DNA from: Halothece sp. MAG | GTDB taxonomy: Bacteria; Cyanobacteriota; Cyanobacteriia; Cyanobacteriales; Rubidibacteraceae | Assembly (NCBI GenBank): GCA_018610095.1 | Contig: JAHEOB010000158.1 | Coordinates: 1-6,459 of the forward strand | Reading direction: 5' to 3' | Length of the DNA: 6,459 bases | Part shown: positions 1 to 6,195 of the stretch, piece after piece | Layout of the letters: each line of letters starts with the position of its first letter | Position numbering within the stretch: position 1 is the stretch's first letter | Program-made: the position numbers and the translations under genes | The notes under the pieces: model-generated | The model's database searches: none | Seen by the model: the letters and a program-made list of their open reading frames with translations, nothing else | Told to the model about the DNA's origin: nothing

Positions 1-3000
1 ATGACGTTGCCAAATTTGCTGACAATTAGCTAGCTGCTCTTTTTGGCAGATGCTAATCGTGTAATAAGGATGACGTGTTTGAATGCTTGCGTTTGCAGTG
101 GGCGGATGTTCAGTCGTGGTAGCAATTAAGCCTAATTGACCAAACAGATACAGTAAACCATCTTTGAGATGTTTCCCATTGGTCGTAAATGAGATATGAG
201 AATCGCCAATTGTACCATCGCCGAGAAAATACCCTTCTAGAAAAGCAAATTGGAACCGTTCACTGACACTAAAGACAACATTGGGGAGTTGTTGATCATG
301 GGCAAGATTGCCTAAATTCCAAGCACGAATTAAGCCAGCAGCCATGACGCTATGGAAGTAAAGTTTAATCCCTTTGCTATCAGGATCGTGGTAGCAACGT
401 GGCGTTTCCCCAAAAACTGATTCAATGACCTGTTTTAGTTCCTGAATAAGGGGTTCATCTTTTTTACCCAAATTGAGACTAACTTGATGTTGGCTTAAGG
501 TTCCTTCTGCCACATACCAACCTAAGAACCATAGTAATTCCTCAGTTACCGGTAAATAGCGATTAAAGGCTTTATTAACATGGGCGCGAGGAACAATTTT
601 GACTTCATCCCCCAACTCCACTAATTCACTGGGAGTAAAATCAGCAAAGGGTTTGTAATCACTCACTTCTCGCCAGCGGACATTTTTACTATCTTGCTGA
701 TCACAGAGATAGCTGTCGATTTTAGCAGGTAGCGTTTCATAAACCACCTTTTCATTTCCGCCAATAGCTTCCAGATAGGAGAGAAAATTCGGTAATGTCG
801 GATGGTTCATCCCTCGTTCCCAATGACTAATTGTTATGGGCTGTTTCACGCCACAAGCCACAGCAACCTGTTTCTGAGTAACGCCTAACGCTTGACGTTG
901 GCGAATTAACTGTTGCCAATTGTCCGTATCAAGTTGAACCCGAGGTTCACTCAGTAAGTCAGGGCGTTCTACTTTTGCTAAGACTCGCGCAGCCGCTATT
1001 TTACGAACACTCTCTCCTTGTAAATAAAGATGATTGGTTAAGCCTGCCTCATAAAAAGTGCGAACTAAATCAATTGTGGTTGTTGGTTCACTGGGACGCG
1101 GTAAACGACGACTCGCTACTAACCAGTCCCCAGGGCAAATTTCATTACCTTTTTTGAGACGAACTTCTCCATCTTCATAAACAAAGACACTGTGAGAGGA
1201 AGTGACTTTCACGGAACGCTGATAACGGGTAGTAATCTGATACATGGGTTCTTCATGGCCATGACGAATCACCTCTTTTAGGGGACGGAAGCGGGTTTGA
1301 TGAGTTTTCGGGTCAAACGACATCACCTGATAGCGTTCTTTGCTACGTCGTCCTTCCACACAATCATCAATAAACTCACCAATGGGAACTAACTCCGTTT
1401 TTCCCGTATCATCCATAACGAGCGTGGGTTCATCACCCGCAACACTCATAATGATGGAACGATGATAACGCAGTTGAGATAGATCAAACTCTTCGCCTTT
1501 TACCCCTAATCCCAGTGCCGTGATAAGGGATTGAATCTCATTATTTTTATAAATTTTACTATCATCGGTTTTTTCAATGTTTAGGATTTTGCCCCGTAAA
1601 GGAAGAATGGCTTGGAAGGCGCGATCGCGCCCTTGTTTGGCGCTGTTATGAACAAAAACACCGCTTGCTAAGGCAAAGTTGTGGGTATGGGGAACTTCAA
1701 TATCATAGACATCTCTTTTTGTTTGCAATCTTTCTACTGCAACAACCCGATGGTTATAATTAATGACTGCTTCAATGGCAGATTCGATATTGCCATCAAA
1801 ATAACGGTTACAAAACGTATCAAATCTTAACAAAGACTTATCTCGCGTTTGTAAACGGTAGTTACGATAGGCTTCTAAATCAACTTTTCCTTGCTCAAGT
1901 TCTATTTGCTTTAAGGCTGCGATCGTTTTTCGGTAATAAGTTTGATTTAAAGTCGATTTTCTCTGTTGTCGAAACTCAGGCGTCCATTGTTCTTGCGTTT
2001 TTTGTTTTCGCCAAGCCAGTAACTGTTCGTCTTGCCATTGTTGTTTTGCTAATTGAGATTGTTTTTCTCTTGCTTTGGGATTAATTAGAAAATACTGTTG
2101 AACACGCTCACTTTGAGCTTTCCGATTAGCTTCTAGATTCCAGTATTGAGTTTGAGCTTGATCTAATTGTCTAGCATTGGTTTCGCGATACTCAGGATTA
2201 TTATCATAAAATTCACGCCACTTACGGGTCATATATGCTTTATAGGATTGATCATCCCACTGCAATTTTGCCTGTTCTGATAATACGTGGCGAGTTTGAG
2301 GTTGCTGCATTCGCTCACTCATTTTTTGGCGAAATTCCGCACTTTGTCGGACTTGGCGAGACTTTGCTTTAACTTCTGGTCGATGGAGGGTTTTTGCAAT
2401 TTGTTCTTGATGAAGTTTTAGATGGTCTGCGGGAGAAAGGCGTTGTAGGTTGGTGGGGTTATTATTTAGTTTATTGAAATCAATGTGGTGGCAATGCTGA
2501 CCTTTTATTGCTTCATAAATGCCATAAGCTCGGTTGTACCAATCAGCAAGAACATGGGTAAATAACCAGGAATCAGAACGAGGATTCCATGTCATTTCGT
2601 AGCCATCAATCGTAATATTAGAGTCACTTGTATTAGAAATTTTCCGATAGAGAGGCATTAAAGCATCATTTGAAGTTAGTTTCGATGCAGCTTTATAACT
2701 TCCATCCCGTAACATAAAGGGATGATCAGGGGTACAAATAATTGTTTCTCCGTTGTCTAAAGTGACTTGGACAACTTCAGCATTTGCCTTGGTTCGGCGA
2801 GCATTGAGAATTTTTTCTAGCGCAATCGTTCCATCTTTGCGAATGGTATAACAGAAATTTTGTTTACCTGCTGCTTCTTCTGCTACTAACTGCTTAAAAC
2901 TGACAGACCGTCCATCAGCAAGAGCCACTTCAGTATCACCATCAAAACAGCCACCGGCACTATCTCCTTCAACGATGAAAATCTCTGATTCTGCAGGATC

Positions 3001-4251
3001 ACGGGAACTACAATCCGCTAATTTTCCAGGCAGGGGAGAGGATTCTAAAACTGATTTGCGACGAACTAATTCCCTTGCCCGTCTCGCTGCTTCGGCAGCT
3101 TTAAACGCTTGAATCGCTTTATCAATAATCGAGTCAGCAACAGTGGGATTAAAATCAAAATATTCGGTAAGGGTTTCCCCCACTAGCGAATCAACAATGC
3201 CTCGAACTTCCGTATTCCCTAATTTCGTTTTGGTTTGTCCTTCAAATTCCGGTTCCGGGACTTTCACTGAAATCACTGCAGTTAACCCTTCTCGGACATT
3301 TTCCCCAGCGAGATTGGCATCACTTTCTTTCAGTTTATTCCGTTTGCGGGCAACATTATTAATGGTGCGAGTCAGAACGGTTTTTAATCCTTCTAAGTGG
3401 GTTCCCCCGTCAACCGTACGGATATTATTCGCAAAGCCTAAAACATTATCACTATAAGCATCCATGCACCATTGCAGGGCAGCTTCAACCTGTACCCCTT
3501 CTTTTTCCCCTTCCACATAAATCACTTCCGGATGGATGGGCTGTTTTTCGCCCACCATGTAGCCCACATATTCTTTAATGCCCCCTTGATAGCAATAACT
3601 TTCACTCCGAGGTTGCTCAGGATCACGATGATCTTTAAAAGTAATTTGTACGCCGGCATTGAGATAGGCTAATTCCCTTAACCGGCCGCCAAGGGTATTA
3701 TAGTCAAATGTAATGCCCTCGTTAAAAATGGCGCGATCGGGCATAAAACAAACCGAAGTGCCTGTTTCAGGGTTGGGATCGGGTTCGCTTTCCAGTTCTG
3801 TTGTGGGAATTCCGCGTTCATACCGTTGCCGATAAGCCGTTTGTTGTCGCCGAACCGTTACTTCTACCCATTCTGAGAGGGCATTAACTACCGAAACACC
3901 GACTCCATGCAATCCACCTGAAACTTTATAACTATCACTACTAAACTTTCCGCCAGCGTGGAGAACCGTCATTACGGTTTCTAATGCCGATTTCCCAGTC
4001 CGAGAATGCTGTTCAACAGGAATCCCTCGTCCATTATCAGTTACGGTTACTGAACCATCTGCGTTAAGATCAATCTCAATATGAGTGCAATACCCTGCAA
4101 GTGCTTCATCAATGGAGTTATCCACTACTTCATAGACCAAATGGTGCAAGCCCCTCGGTCCAGTGGAACCAATATACATCCCAGGACGTTTACGGACGGG
4201 TTCTAGACCTTCTAGGACTTGGATTTGTTCAGCACCGTAACTGTTTGTCAT
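1..4251 (-). CDS. gyrB: DNA gyrase subunit B precursor with two inteins (5' part, runs off the left edge)
   Basis: This is the ATPase and TOPRIM subunit of DNA gyrase, which introduces negative supercoils together with GyrA in the cytoplasm. The frame is open for 1417 codons from ATG 4251-4249, with no stop before the window edge. The start is supported by GGAGAG just upstream and by the typical N-terminus leading to RKRPGMYIGS. GHKL ATPase features in order are E41 (general base) and N45 in EVVDNSIDEA, D72 in TDNGRGIP, the ATP lid GGLHGVG (112-118) and the QTK loop with K341. The TOPRIM motif EGDSAGG (428-434) holds the catalytic Glu. After G434 the protein is interrupted by intein 1 (1645-2949). 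It resumes as 66 residues from SAKQGRDRAFQAILPL to RYHRSIIM (1447-1644), then enters intein 2 (1-1446). The expected TDADVDG metal-binding motif and the C-terminal GyrA-binding region lie beyond the window. The visible host portion is 500 aa, all gyrase-like. Family identity is certain; completeness of the gene is not visible. Confidence 0.97.
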   Translation of the reverse strand, partial: MTNSYGAEQIQVLEGLEPVRKRPGMYIGSTGPRGLHHLVYEVVDNSIDEALAGYCTHIEIDLNADGSVTVTDNGRGIPVEQHSRTGKSALETVMTVLHAGGKFSSDSYKVSGGLHGVGVSVVNALSEWVEVTVRRQQTAYRQRYERGIPTTELESEPDPNPETGTSVCFMPDRAIFNEGITFDYNTLGGRLRELAYLNAGVQITFKDHRDPEQPRSESYCYQGGIKEYVGYMVGEKQPIHPEVIYVEGEKEGVQVEAALQWCMDAYSDNVLGFANNIRTVDGGTHLEGLKTVLTRTINNVARKRNKLKESDANLAGENVREGLTAVISVKVPEPEFEGQTKTKLGNTEVRGIVDSLVGETLTEYFDFNPTVADSIIDKAIQAFKAAEAARRARELVRRKSVLESSPLPGKLADCSSRDPAESEIFIVEGDSAGGCFDGDTEVALADGRSVSFKQLVAEEAAGKQNFCYTIRKDGTIALEKILNARRTKANAEVVQVTLDNGETIICTPDHPFMLRDGSYKAASKLTSNDALMPLYRKISNTSDSNITIDGYEMTWNPRSDSWLFTHVLADWYNRAYGIYEAIKGQHCHHIDFNKLNNNPTNLQRLSPADHLKLHQEQIAKTLHRPEVKAKSRQVRQSAEFRQKMSERMQQPQTRHVLSEQAKLQWDDQSYKAYMTRKWREFYDNNPEYRETNARQLDQAQTQYWNLEANRKAQSERVQQYFLINPKAREKQSQLAKQQWQDEQLLAWRKQKTQEQWTPEFRQQRKSTLNQTYYRKTIAALKQIELEQGKVDLEAYRNYRLQTRDKSLLRFDTFCNRYFDGNIESAIEAVINYNHRVVAVERLQTKRDVYDIEVPHTHNFALASGVFVHNSAKQGRDRAFQAILPLRGKILNIEKTDDSKIYKNNEIQSLITALGLGVKGEEFDLSQLRYHRSIIMSVAGDEPTLVMDDTGKTELVPIGEFIDDCVEGRRSKERYQVMSFDPKTHQTRFRPLKEVIRHGHEEPMYQITTRYQRSVKVTSSHSVFVYEDGEVRLKKGNEICPGDWLVASRRLPRPSEPTTTIDLVRTFYEAGLTNHLYLQGESVRKIAAARVLAKVERPDLLSEPRVQLDTDNWQQLIRQRQALGVTQKQVAVACGVKQPITISHWERGMNHPTLPNFLSYLEAIGGNEKVVYETLPAKIDSYLCDQQDSKNVRWREVSDYKPFADFTPSELVELGDEVKIVPRAHVNKAFNRYLPVTEELLWFLGWYVAEGTLSQHQVSLNLGKKDEPLIQELKQVIESVFGETPRCYHDPDSKGIKLYFHSVMAAGLIRAWNLGNLAHDQQLPNVVFSVSERFQFAFLEGYFLGDGTIGDSHISFTTNGKHLKDGLLYLFGQLGLIATTTEHPPTANASIQTRHPYYTISICQKEQLANCQQIWQRH
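199..537 (-). other. LAGLIDADG (DOD) homing endonuclease core inside intein 2
   Basis: Two dodecapeptide motifs, LLWFLGWYVAEG (304-315) and FLEGYFLGDGTIG (402-414), lie 96 residues apart between their acidic residues, which is normal spacing for a monomeric two-motif enzyme. E314 and D410 occupy the metal-binding position of each motif, so the catalytic pair is retained. The segment between them (for example LGKKDEPLIQELKQVIESVF) has the usual alternating strand and helix look. Downstream text (GDSHISFTTNGKHLKDGLLYL) is also normal for the second half-domain. The predicted activity is a double-strand cut in intein-free gyrB alleles. Confidence 0.85.
757..921 (-). other. XRE/Cro-CI-like helix-turn-helix inside intein 2
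   Basis: Intein 2 residues 176-230 have the form of a complete XRE-family DNA-binding domain. A first helix is WQQLIRQRQALG, then the HTH core TQKQVAVACGVKQ and the recognition helix ISHWERGMNHP, closed by LPNFLSYLEAIGG. The T-Q-x-x-V-A...G-V...IS-W-E-x-G signature is very clear. It lies between the N-terminal splicing half (ends about residue 121) and the LAGLIDADG core (from 304). The most likely role is as a DNA-recognition module helping the endonuclease find its site. A repressor-like action on transcription is possible but has no support in the sequence. Confidence 0.85.
1621..1628. repeat. HIP1 octamer (GCGATCGC)
   Basis: This is a perfect copy of the highly iterated palindrome GCGATCGC that is over-represented in many cyanobacterial genomes. 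It falls in the gyrB middle extein, 17 bp beyond the C-terminal junction of intein 1. A near copy with one mismatch sits at 1918-1925 (GCGATCGT). Its value here is mainly as a taxonomic marker. Confidence 0.8.
1939..2379 (-). other. Degenerate tandem helical repeats in intein 1 (probable DNA-recognition arm)
   Basis: Intein residues 191-337 consist of about nine degenerate units. Each begins near a P-E-x-R-like anchor and usually continues to an aromatic residue. Examples are RPEVKAKSRQ (190-199), AEFRQKMSERM (204-214), PEYRETNARQL (252-262), PKAREKQSQLAKQQW (291-305) and TPEFRQQRKSTLNQ (323-336). Spacing between anchors is irregular at 13-21 residues. The segment is rich in Arg, Lys and Gln and predicted helical by eye. 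It resembles the NUMOD3-like repeats found next to HNH and GIY-YIG homing endonucleases, which bind DNA. The unit boundaries are my own reading, and the DNA-binding role is inferred from that resemblance. Confidence 0.6.
2410..2496 (-). other. HNH endonuclease motif inside intein 1
   Basis: Intein residues 152-180 read HCHHIDFNKLNNNPTNL and continue to LSPADHLKLH. This fits the HNH pattern: a His-His pair (H154, H155) followed by D157, N159, the central N163/N164 and N167-L168, and terminal H176 and H180. In this family the motif binds one divalent metal and cuts the intein-less allele to start homing. All expected metal and catalytic positions appear to be present, so nothing suggests decay of this part. 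Activity itself is inferred. Confidence 0.85.
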
Positions 4252-4255
4252 CACT

Positions 4256-4261
4256 CTCTCC
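4256..4261 (-). promoter_or_regulatory. Shine-Dalgarno of gyrB
   Basis: On the minus strand GGAGAG ends four bases before ATG 4251-4249, or GGAG ends six bases before it, within the 10-base stretch GGAGAGAGTG. It supports this ATG. An in-frame GTG lies immediately before the ATG, but the conserved N-terminal length and the spacing favour the ATG. Confidence 0.75.
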
Positions 4262-4313
4262 GAATTTAAGCGATAAGCCTTAGCAAACGATTTTTAGGTC
4301 AAAATCTTCGCAA

Positions 4314-4322
4314 ATTGTAACA
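4314..4322 (-). promoter_or_regulatory. Probable gyrB promoter (extended -10)
   Basis: On the minus strand the sequence TGTTACAAT gives a -10 hexamer TACAAT preceded by the TGn extension. No good -35 hexamer is found 16-18 bp upstream, which is common with extended -10 promoters. A start about 6-7 bases downstream would give a leader of roughly 55 nt before the ATG, including the Shine-Dalgarno. This is a prediction by eye only. Confidence 0.4.
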
Positions 4323-4357
4323 CAAAAGCCTAAAATACGCCTTATTGCTGCTTAAGA

Positions 4358-4390
4358 TTGATTTTTTTATTGGGGGTGTAGCTAATTAAT
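4358..4390 (+). promoter_or_regulatory. Possible ftsW promoter
   Basis: TTGATT (4358-4363) is a four-of-six match to the -35 consensus. GCTAAT (4381-4386, 17 bp spacer) or TAATTA (4383-4388, 19 bp spacer) could serve as the -10. Transcription would begin near 4393-4396, giving a leader of about 95 nt that would include the small ORF at 4420-4497. A second TAAAAT at 4433-4438 has no matching -35. The match is weak and the region is AT-rich, so chance similarity is possible. Confidence 0.3.
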
Positions 4391-4419
4391 CCGTTTTTGA
4401 TCGCTCTAACAGGAGTCTG

Positions 4420-4497
4420 GTGCAGCGTCTGCTAAAATTAGCTGATCGAAGTGCCATTGCATCCAACCCGATTCGGATCACCGCATTGCCGTGTTGA
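4420..4497 (+). CDS. Possible 25-aa leader ORF upstream of ftsW
   Basis: A GTG at 4420 is preceded by AGGAG (4411-4415, four-base spacer) and opens 25 codons beginning MQRLLKLADRSAIA and ending TALPC. The frame stops at TGA 4495-4497. That stop overlaps the ftsW start region GTGTTGA, so the stop shares bases with the alternative ftsW start TTG 4494-4496. ftsW itself has no clear Shine-Dalgarno, so reinitiation from this ORF could supply its ribosomes. I recognise no family for the peptide. It may equally be a chance ORF, because 25 codons is short and a GTG start is weak evidence. Confidence 0.3.
   Translation: MQRLLKLADRSAIASNPIRITALPC
4431..4442. repeat. Short inverted repeat GCTAA-AA-TTAGC upstream of ftsW
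   Basis: Five-base arms flank a two-base centre. The same half-site, GCTAATT, also occurs at 4381-4387, in inverted orientation to AATTAGC (4436-4442). It could be an operator half-site pair in the ftsW leader, or simply AT-rich coincidence. Confidence 0.2.
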
Positions 4498-5687
4498 AGT
4501 ATCTTATTCCCCTTTATCATCCCGAAGTCAATCAATGGACGCCCCAAGCTCGATTATTACGCTGGTTAACTTTAATTTGGCTTTTAATTGGCTTAGTGGT
4601 GTTATTTTCCGCCTCGTATCCCGTCGGTGAAGCTAATTTTGGAGATGGTTTATACTACTTTAAGCGACAACTGATTTGGGCTTACTTGGGATTAATTTTA
4701 TTTAATTTTTTGACCTCGACCCCTATTGAACGTTTCCTAAAAGTTTCCCCTTATATTTTACTAATTTTATCAGGATTTGTAATTGCCACAACGTTAGTCG
4801 GTAAGGAAGTTCATGGCGCAAGCCGTTGGATAGAAATTGGTCCCTTATTAGTGCAACCTTCGGAACTGATTAAACCATTTTTAGTTTTACAAAGTGCCAT
4901 TGTCTTTACCGCTTGGAAAAAAATCACTTATGGCCAACGTTGCTTTTGGTTGGGAATTTTTGGTATTACCATTGGAGCAATTTTGACTCAACCCAATCTC
5001 GGGAACGCGACTTTAATGGGAGTTAGTTTATGGTTAATTGCGTTGATAGGGATGATTCGCTTAAAATATTTGGCAATCACTGCTCTAGGCGGATTAGCAT
5101 TCGCTGCAGGGAGTATTTTATCAGTGGATTATCAACGGCAACGGGTTCTATCTTTTCTAAATCCATGGCGTGATCCCCAAGAGAGTACGTATCAATTAAC
5201 TCAAAGTTTAATGGCCATTGGATCAGGTGGAACATGGGGAAGTGGATTAGGATTATCGCAACAAAAATTATTTTATCTTCCCATTCAATATACCGATTTT
5301 ATTTTTGCAGTATTTGCTGAAGAATTTGGGTTTGTGGGGTGTGTTAGCCTCTTGCTATTAATCATGAGTTGGACAACTGTGGCGTTAATGGTTGCCCATC
5401 AAGCTCAAAAAATGGTTAATCGATTGATTGTGGTGGGGGCAGTGAGTTTTTTGGTGGGACAAGCCTTCATTAATATTGGCGTGGCAACGGGTGCTTTACC
5501 CACAACAGGGTTACCATTACCCTTAATTAGTTATGGGGGCAATTCCGTGTTAGCTAGTTTATTATTAGCTGCTTTAGTGATAAGAGTGGCTAGAGAAAAT
5601 ACAGAAGGGAATGTTATTCCATTTCCTCGCCGTTATACTTCCAAAAAGAACAATTTTAATCAAAAAAGGAGTCTTAACCGTGGATAG
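4491..5687 (+). CDS. ftsW: FtsW, SEDS-family peptidoglycan glycosyltransferase of cell division
   Basis: This is an integral membrane protein of 398 aa that polymerises lipid II into septal glycan strands together with a class B penicillin-binding protein (FtsI). The sequence has about ten hydrophobic segments after a short cytoplasmic N-terminus. SEDS landmarks in order are FSASYP (39-44), YYFKRQLIW (55-63), GASRWIEIGPLLVQPSELIKP (start near 109), TQPNLGNATL (166-175), the long extracytoplasmic loop with QRQRVLSFLNPWRDP (215-229) and QSLMAIGSGG (238-247), YLPIQYTDFIFA (262-273), and TGLPLPLISYGGNS (339-352). D269 in TDFIF corresponds to the Asp thought to be catalytic in FtsW and RodA. The LISYGG ending and division-type loop favour FtsW over RodA, although the two are hard to separate by eye. 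Start GTG 4491 was chosen because the frame has no ATG; TTG 4494 is possible. It overlaps the next gene by 8 nt. Confidence 0.9.
   Translation: MLKYLIPLYHPEVNQWTPQARLLRWLTLIWLLIGLVVLFSASYPVGEANFGDGLYYFKRQLIWAYLGLILFNFLTSTPIERFLKVSPYILLILSGFVIATTLVGKEVHGASRWIEIGPLLVQPSELIKPFLVLQSAIVFTAWKKITYGQRCFWLGIFGITIGAILTQPNLGNATLMGVSLWLIALIGMIRLKYLAITALGGLAFAAGSILSVDYQRQRVLSFLNPWRDPQESTYQLTQSLMAIGSGGTWGSGLGLSQQKLFYLPIQYTDFIFAVFAEEFGFVGCVSLLLLIMSWTTVALMVAHQAQKMVNRLIVVGAVSFLVGQAFINIGVATGALPTTGLPLPLISYGGNSVLASLLLAALVIRVARENTEGNVIPFPRRYTSKKNNFNQKRSLNRG
5666..5671 (+). promoter_or_regulatory. Shine-Dalgarno of the ycf51-like gene, inside the ftsW 3' end
   Basis: AAGGAG lies eight bases before GTG 5680-5682. 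This strong, well-spaced site decides the start of the downstream gene in favour of this GTG over an in-frame ATG at 5611, which has no such site and would add 23 residues overlapping ftsW. Confidence 0.75.
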
Positions 5688-6195
5688 TGATTTAATTGTT
5701 TACCTAAAATGGTCTGCAATTTTGACAGCGGCAGCATTTGTTTTAGCTGTGCTTGCATTTATTTTCAAATGGGGATTTCGGTTTCGCTTGGTTGGTATCA
5801 CTGGGTTTATGGCTGTCTTAACCGTTGGTGTATTTGGCTTATCTCTAGGATTATTTAGTTATTCTAATGTTCCTGGGGCTGTCCCCTTCACGTTGGTCTA
5901 TGATAATGGTGGCAGCCAAGTGGTGATTAAATTACCGCCCACCGTCACCGAATCGGAAGTGGAAGCTAGTTTACGCAAAGCCAGCGCCGATCTCAACTCT
6001 TATGGGCGGTTAGGGGGTTTAAATAATCAGATGACGATTCGCGCCCGCACGGTCATTCATCCTGAGGAAGGGATTTCTAAACCCTTATATTTAGGTAAGG
6101 CGCAAATCACTTCAACGAATGCAGAACAGGATAATTTAAACATTGAGGTGTTTTCTTCGCAATTTTCCCAACTCCCGGAACAGGCTAAAGGTTGA
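5680..6195 (+). CDS. Ycf51-like (DUF2518) two-TM membrane protein
   Basis: This is a protein of 171 aa whose function is not established. Two hydrophobic segments (about 9-29 and 38-60) flank the short basic loop KWGFRFRLVG (30-39), which is the feature I associate with the Ycf51 / DUF2518 family of cyanobacteria and some plastids. The remaining part, from about residue 66, is soluble. It contains PFTLVYDNGGSQVVIKLPP (69-87), an acidic helix TESEVEASLRKASADL (90-105), then IRARTVIHPEEGISKPLYLG (120-139) and NLNIEVFSSQF (152-162), and looks like a compact alpha-beta domain. The GTG start has a strong Shine-Dalgarno and lies within the last codons of ftsW, so the two genes are probably cotranscribed and translationally coupled. 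Family assignment rests on memory of the N-terminal motif and was not searched. Confidence 0.7.
   Translation: MDSDLIVYLKWSAILTAAAFVLAVLAFIFKWGFRFRLVGITGFMAVLTVGVFGLSLGLFSYSNVPGAVPFTLVYDNGGSQVVIKLPPTVTESEVEASLRKASADLNSYGRLGGLNNQMTIRARTVIHPEEGISKPLYLGKAQITSTNAEQDNLNIEVFSSQFSQLPEQAKG

Larger units (their letters stand above)
1..1446 (-). mobile_element. Intein 2 of GyrB (Ser1, LAGLIDADG endonuclease plus HTH; C-terminus off window)
   Basis: The host frame breaks after RYHRSIIM, exactly before the conserved TDADVDG of gyrase B, and continues with SVAGDEPTLVMDD, a typical intein block A with Ser as residue 1. Block B is VTSSHSVFV, with T82-S-S-H85. It is followed by PGDWLVASRRLP, the usual end of the N-terminal splicing half. 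A helix-turn-helix follows (176-230). Next are two LAGLIDADG dodecapeptides, LLWFLGWYVAEG (304-315) and FLEGYFLGDGTIG (402-414), with acidic residues E314 and D410 at the catalytic positions. The frame is open through residue 482 at the window edge. Blocks F and G, the terminal Asn and the Thr expected as the +1 residue are not visible, so splicing competence cannot be judged here. It is unrelated to intein 1 in its endonuclease, so it arrived independently. Confidence 0.92.
1645..2949 (-). mobile_element. Intein 1 of GyrB (Ssp GyrB-type, HNH homing endonuclease, complete)
   Basis: This is a self-splicing protein element of 435 residues inserted between SAGG and SAKQ of the TOPRIM domain. Block A begins at Cys1 (CFDGDTEVAL). 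Block B carries TxxH as T73-P-D-H76 in CTPDHPFM. Block F is VYDIEVPHTHNFALASG (414-430), and block G ends VFVHN with penultimate His434 and Asn435. The downstream extein residue is Ser. All residues needed for class 1 splicing are therefore present. Length, insertion point and sequence match what I remember of the Synechocystis PCC 6803 GyrB intein. A central HNH nuclease motif and a repeat-rich basic helical region separate the splicing blocks, so this is a full-length intein and not a mini-intein. No frameshift or stop is visible, so both splicing and homing may be functional; nuclease activity is inferred. Confidence 0.95.

Noticed and set aside
757..921. A free-standing XRE regulator gene inserted in gyrB
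   Set aside because: The HTH is in the same uninterrupted frame as the intein, with no start site or stop of its own, so it is a domain and not a separate gene.
3143..3672. Plus-strand open frames opposite gyrB (also at 975-1157 and 4101-4283)
   Set aside because: They lie antisense to the clearly coding gyrB frame, have no recognisable family motifs, and are explained by codon bias of the opposite strand.
4433..4438. TAAAAT as the -10 box of ftsW
   Set aside because: No acceptable -35 hexamer lies 15-19 bp upstream, and it falls within an inverted repeat in AT-rich sequence.
5611..5679. Upstream ATG start for the ycf51-like gene at 5611
   Set aside because: It would overlap ftsW by 77 bases and add an N-terminus (MLFHFLAVILPKR...) unlike the family. 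The GTG at 5680 has AAGGAG at ideal spacing.
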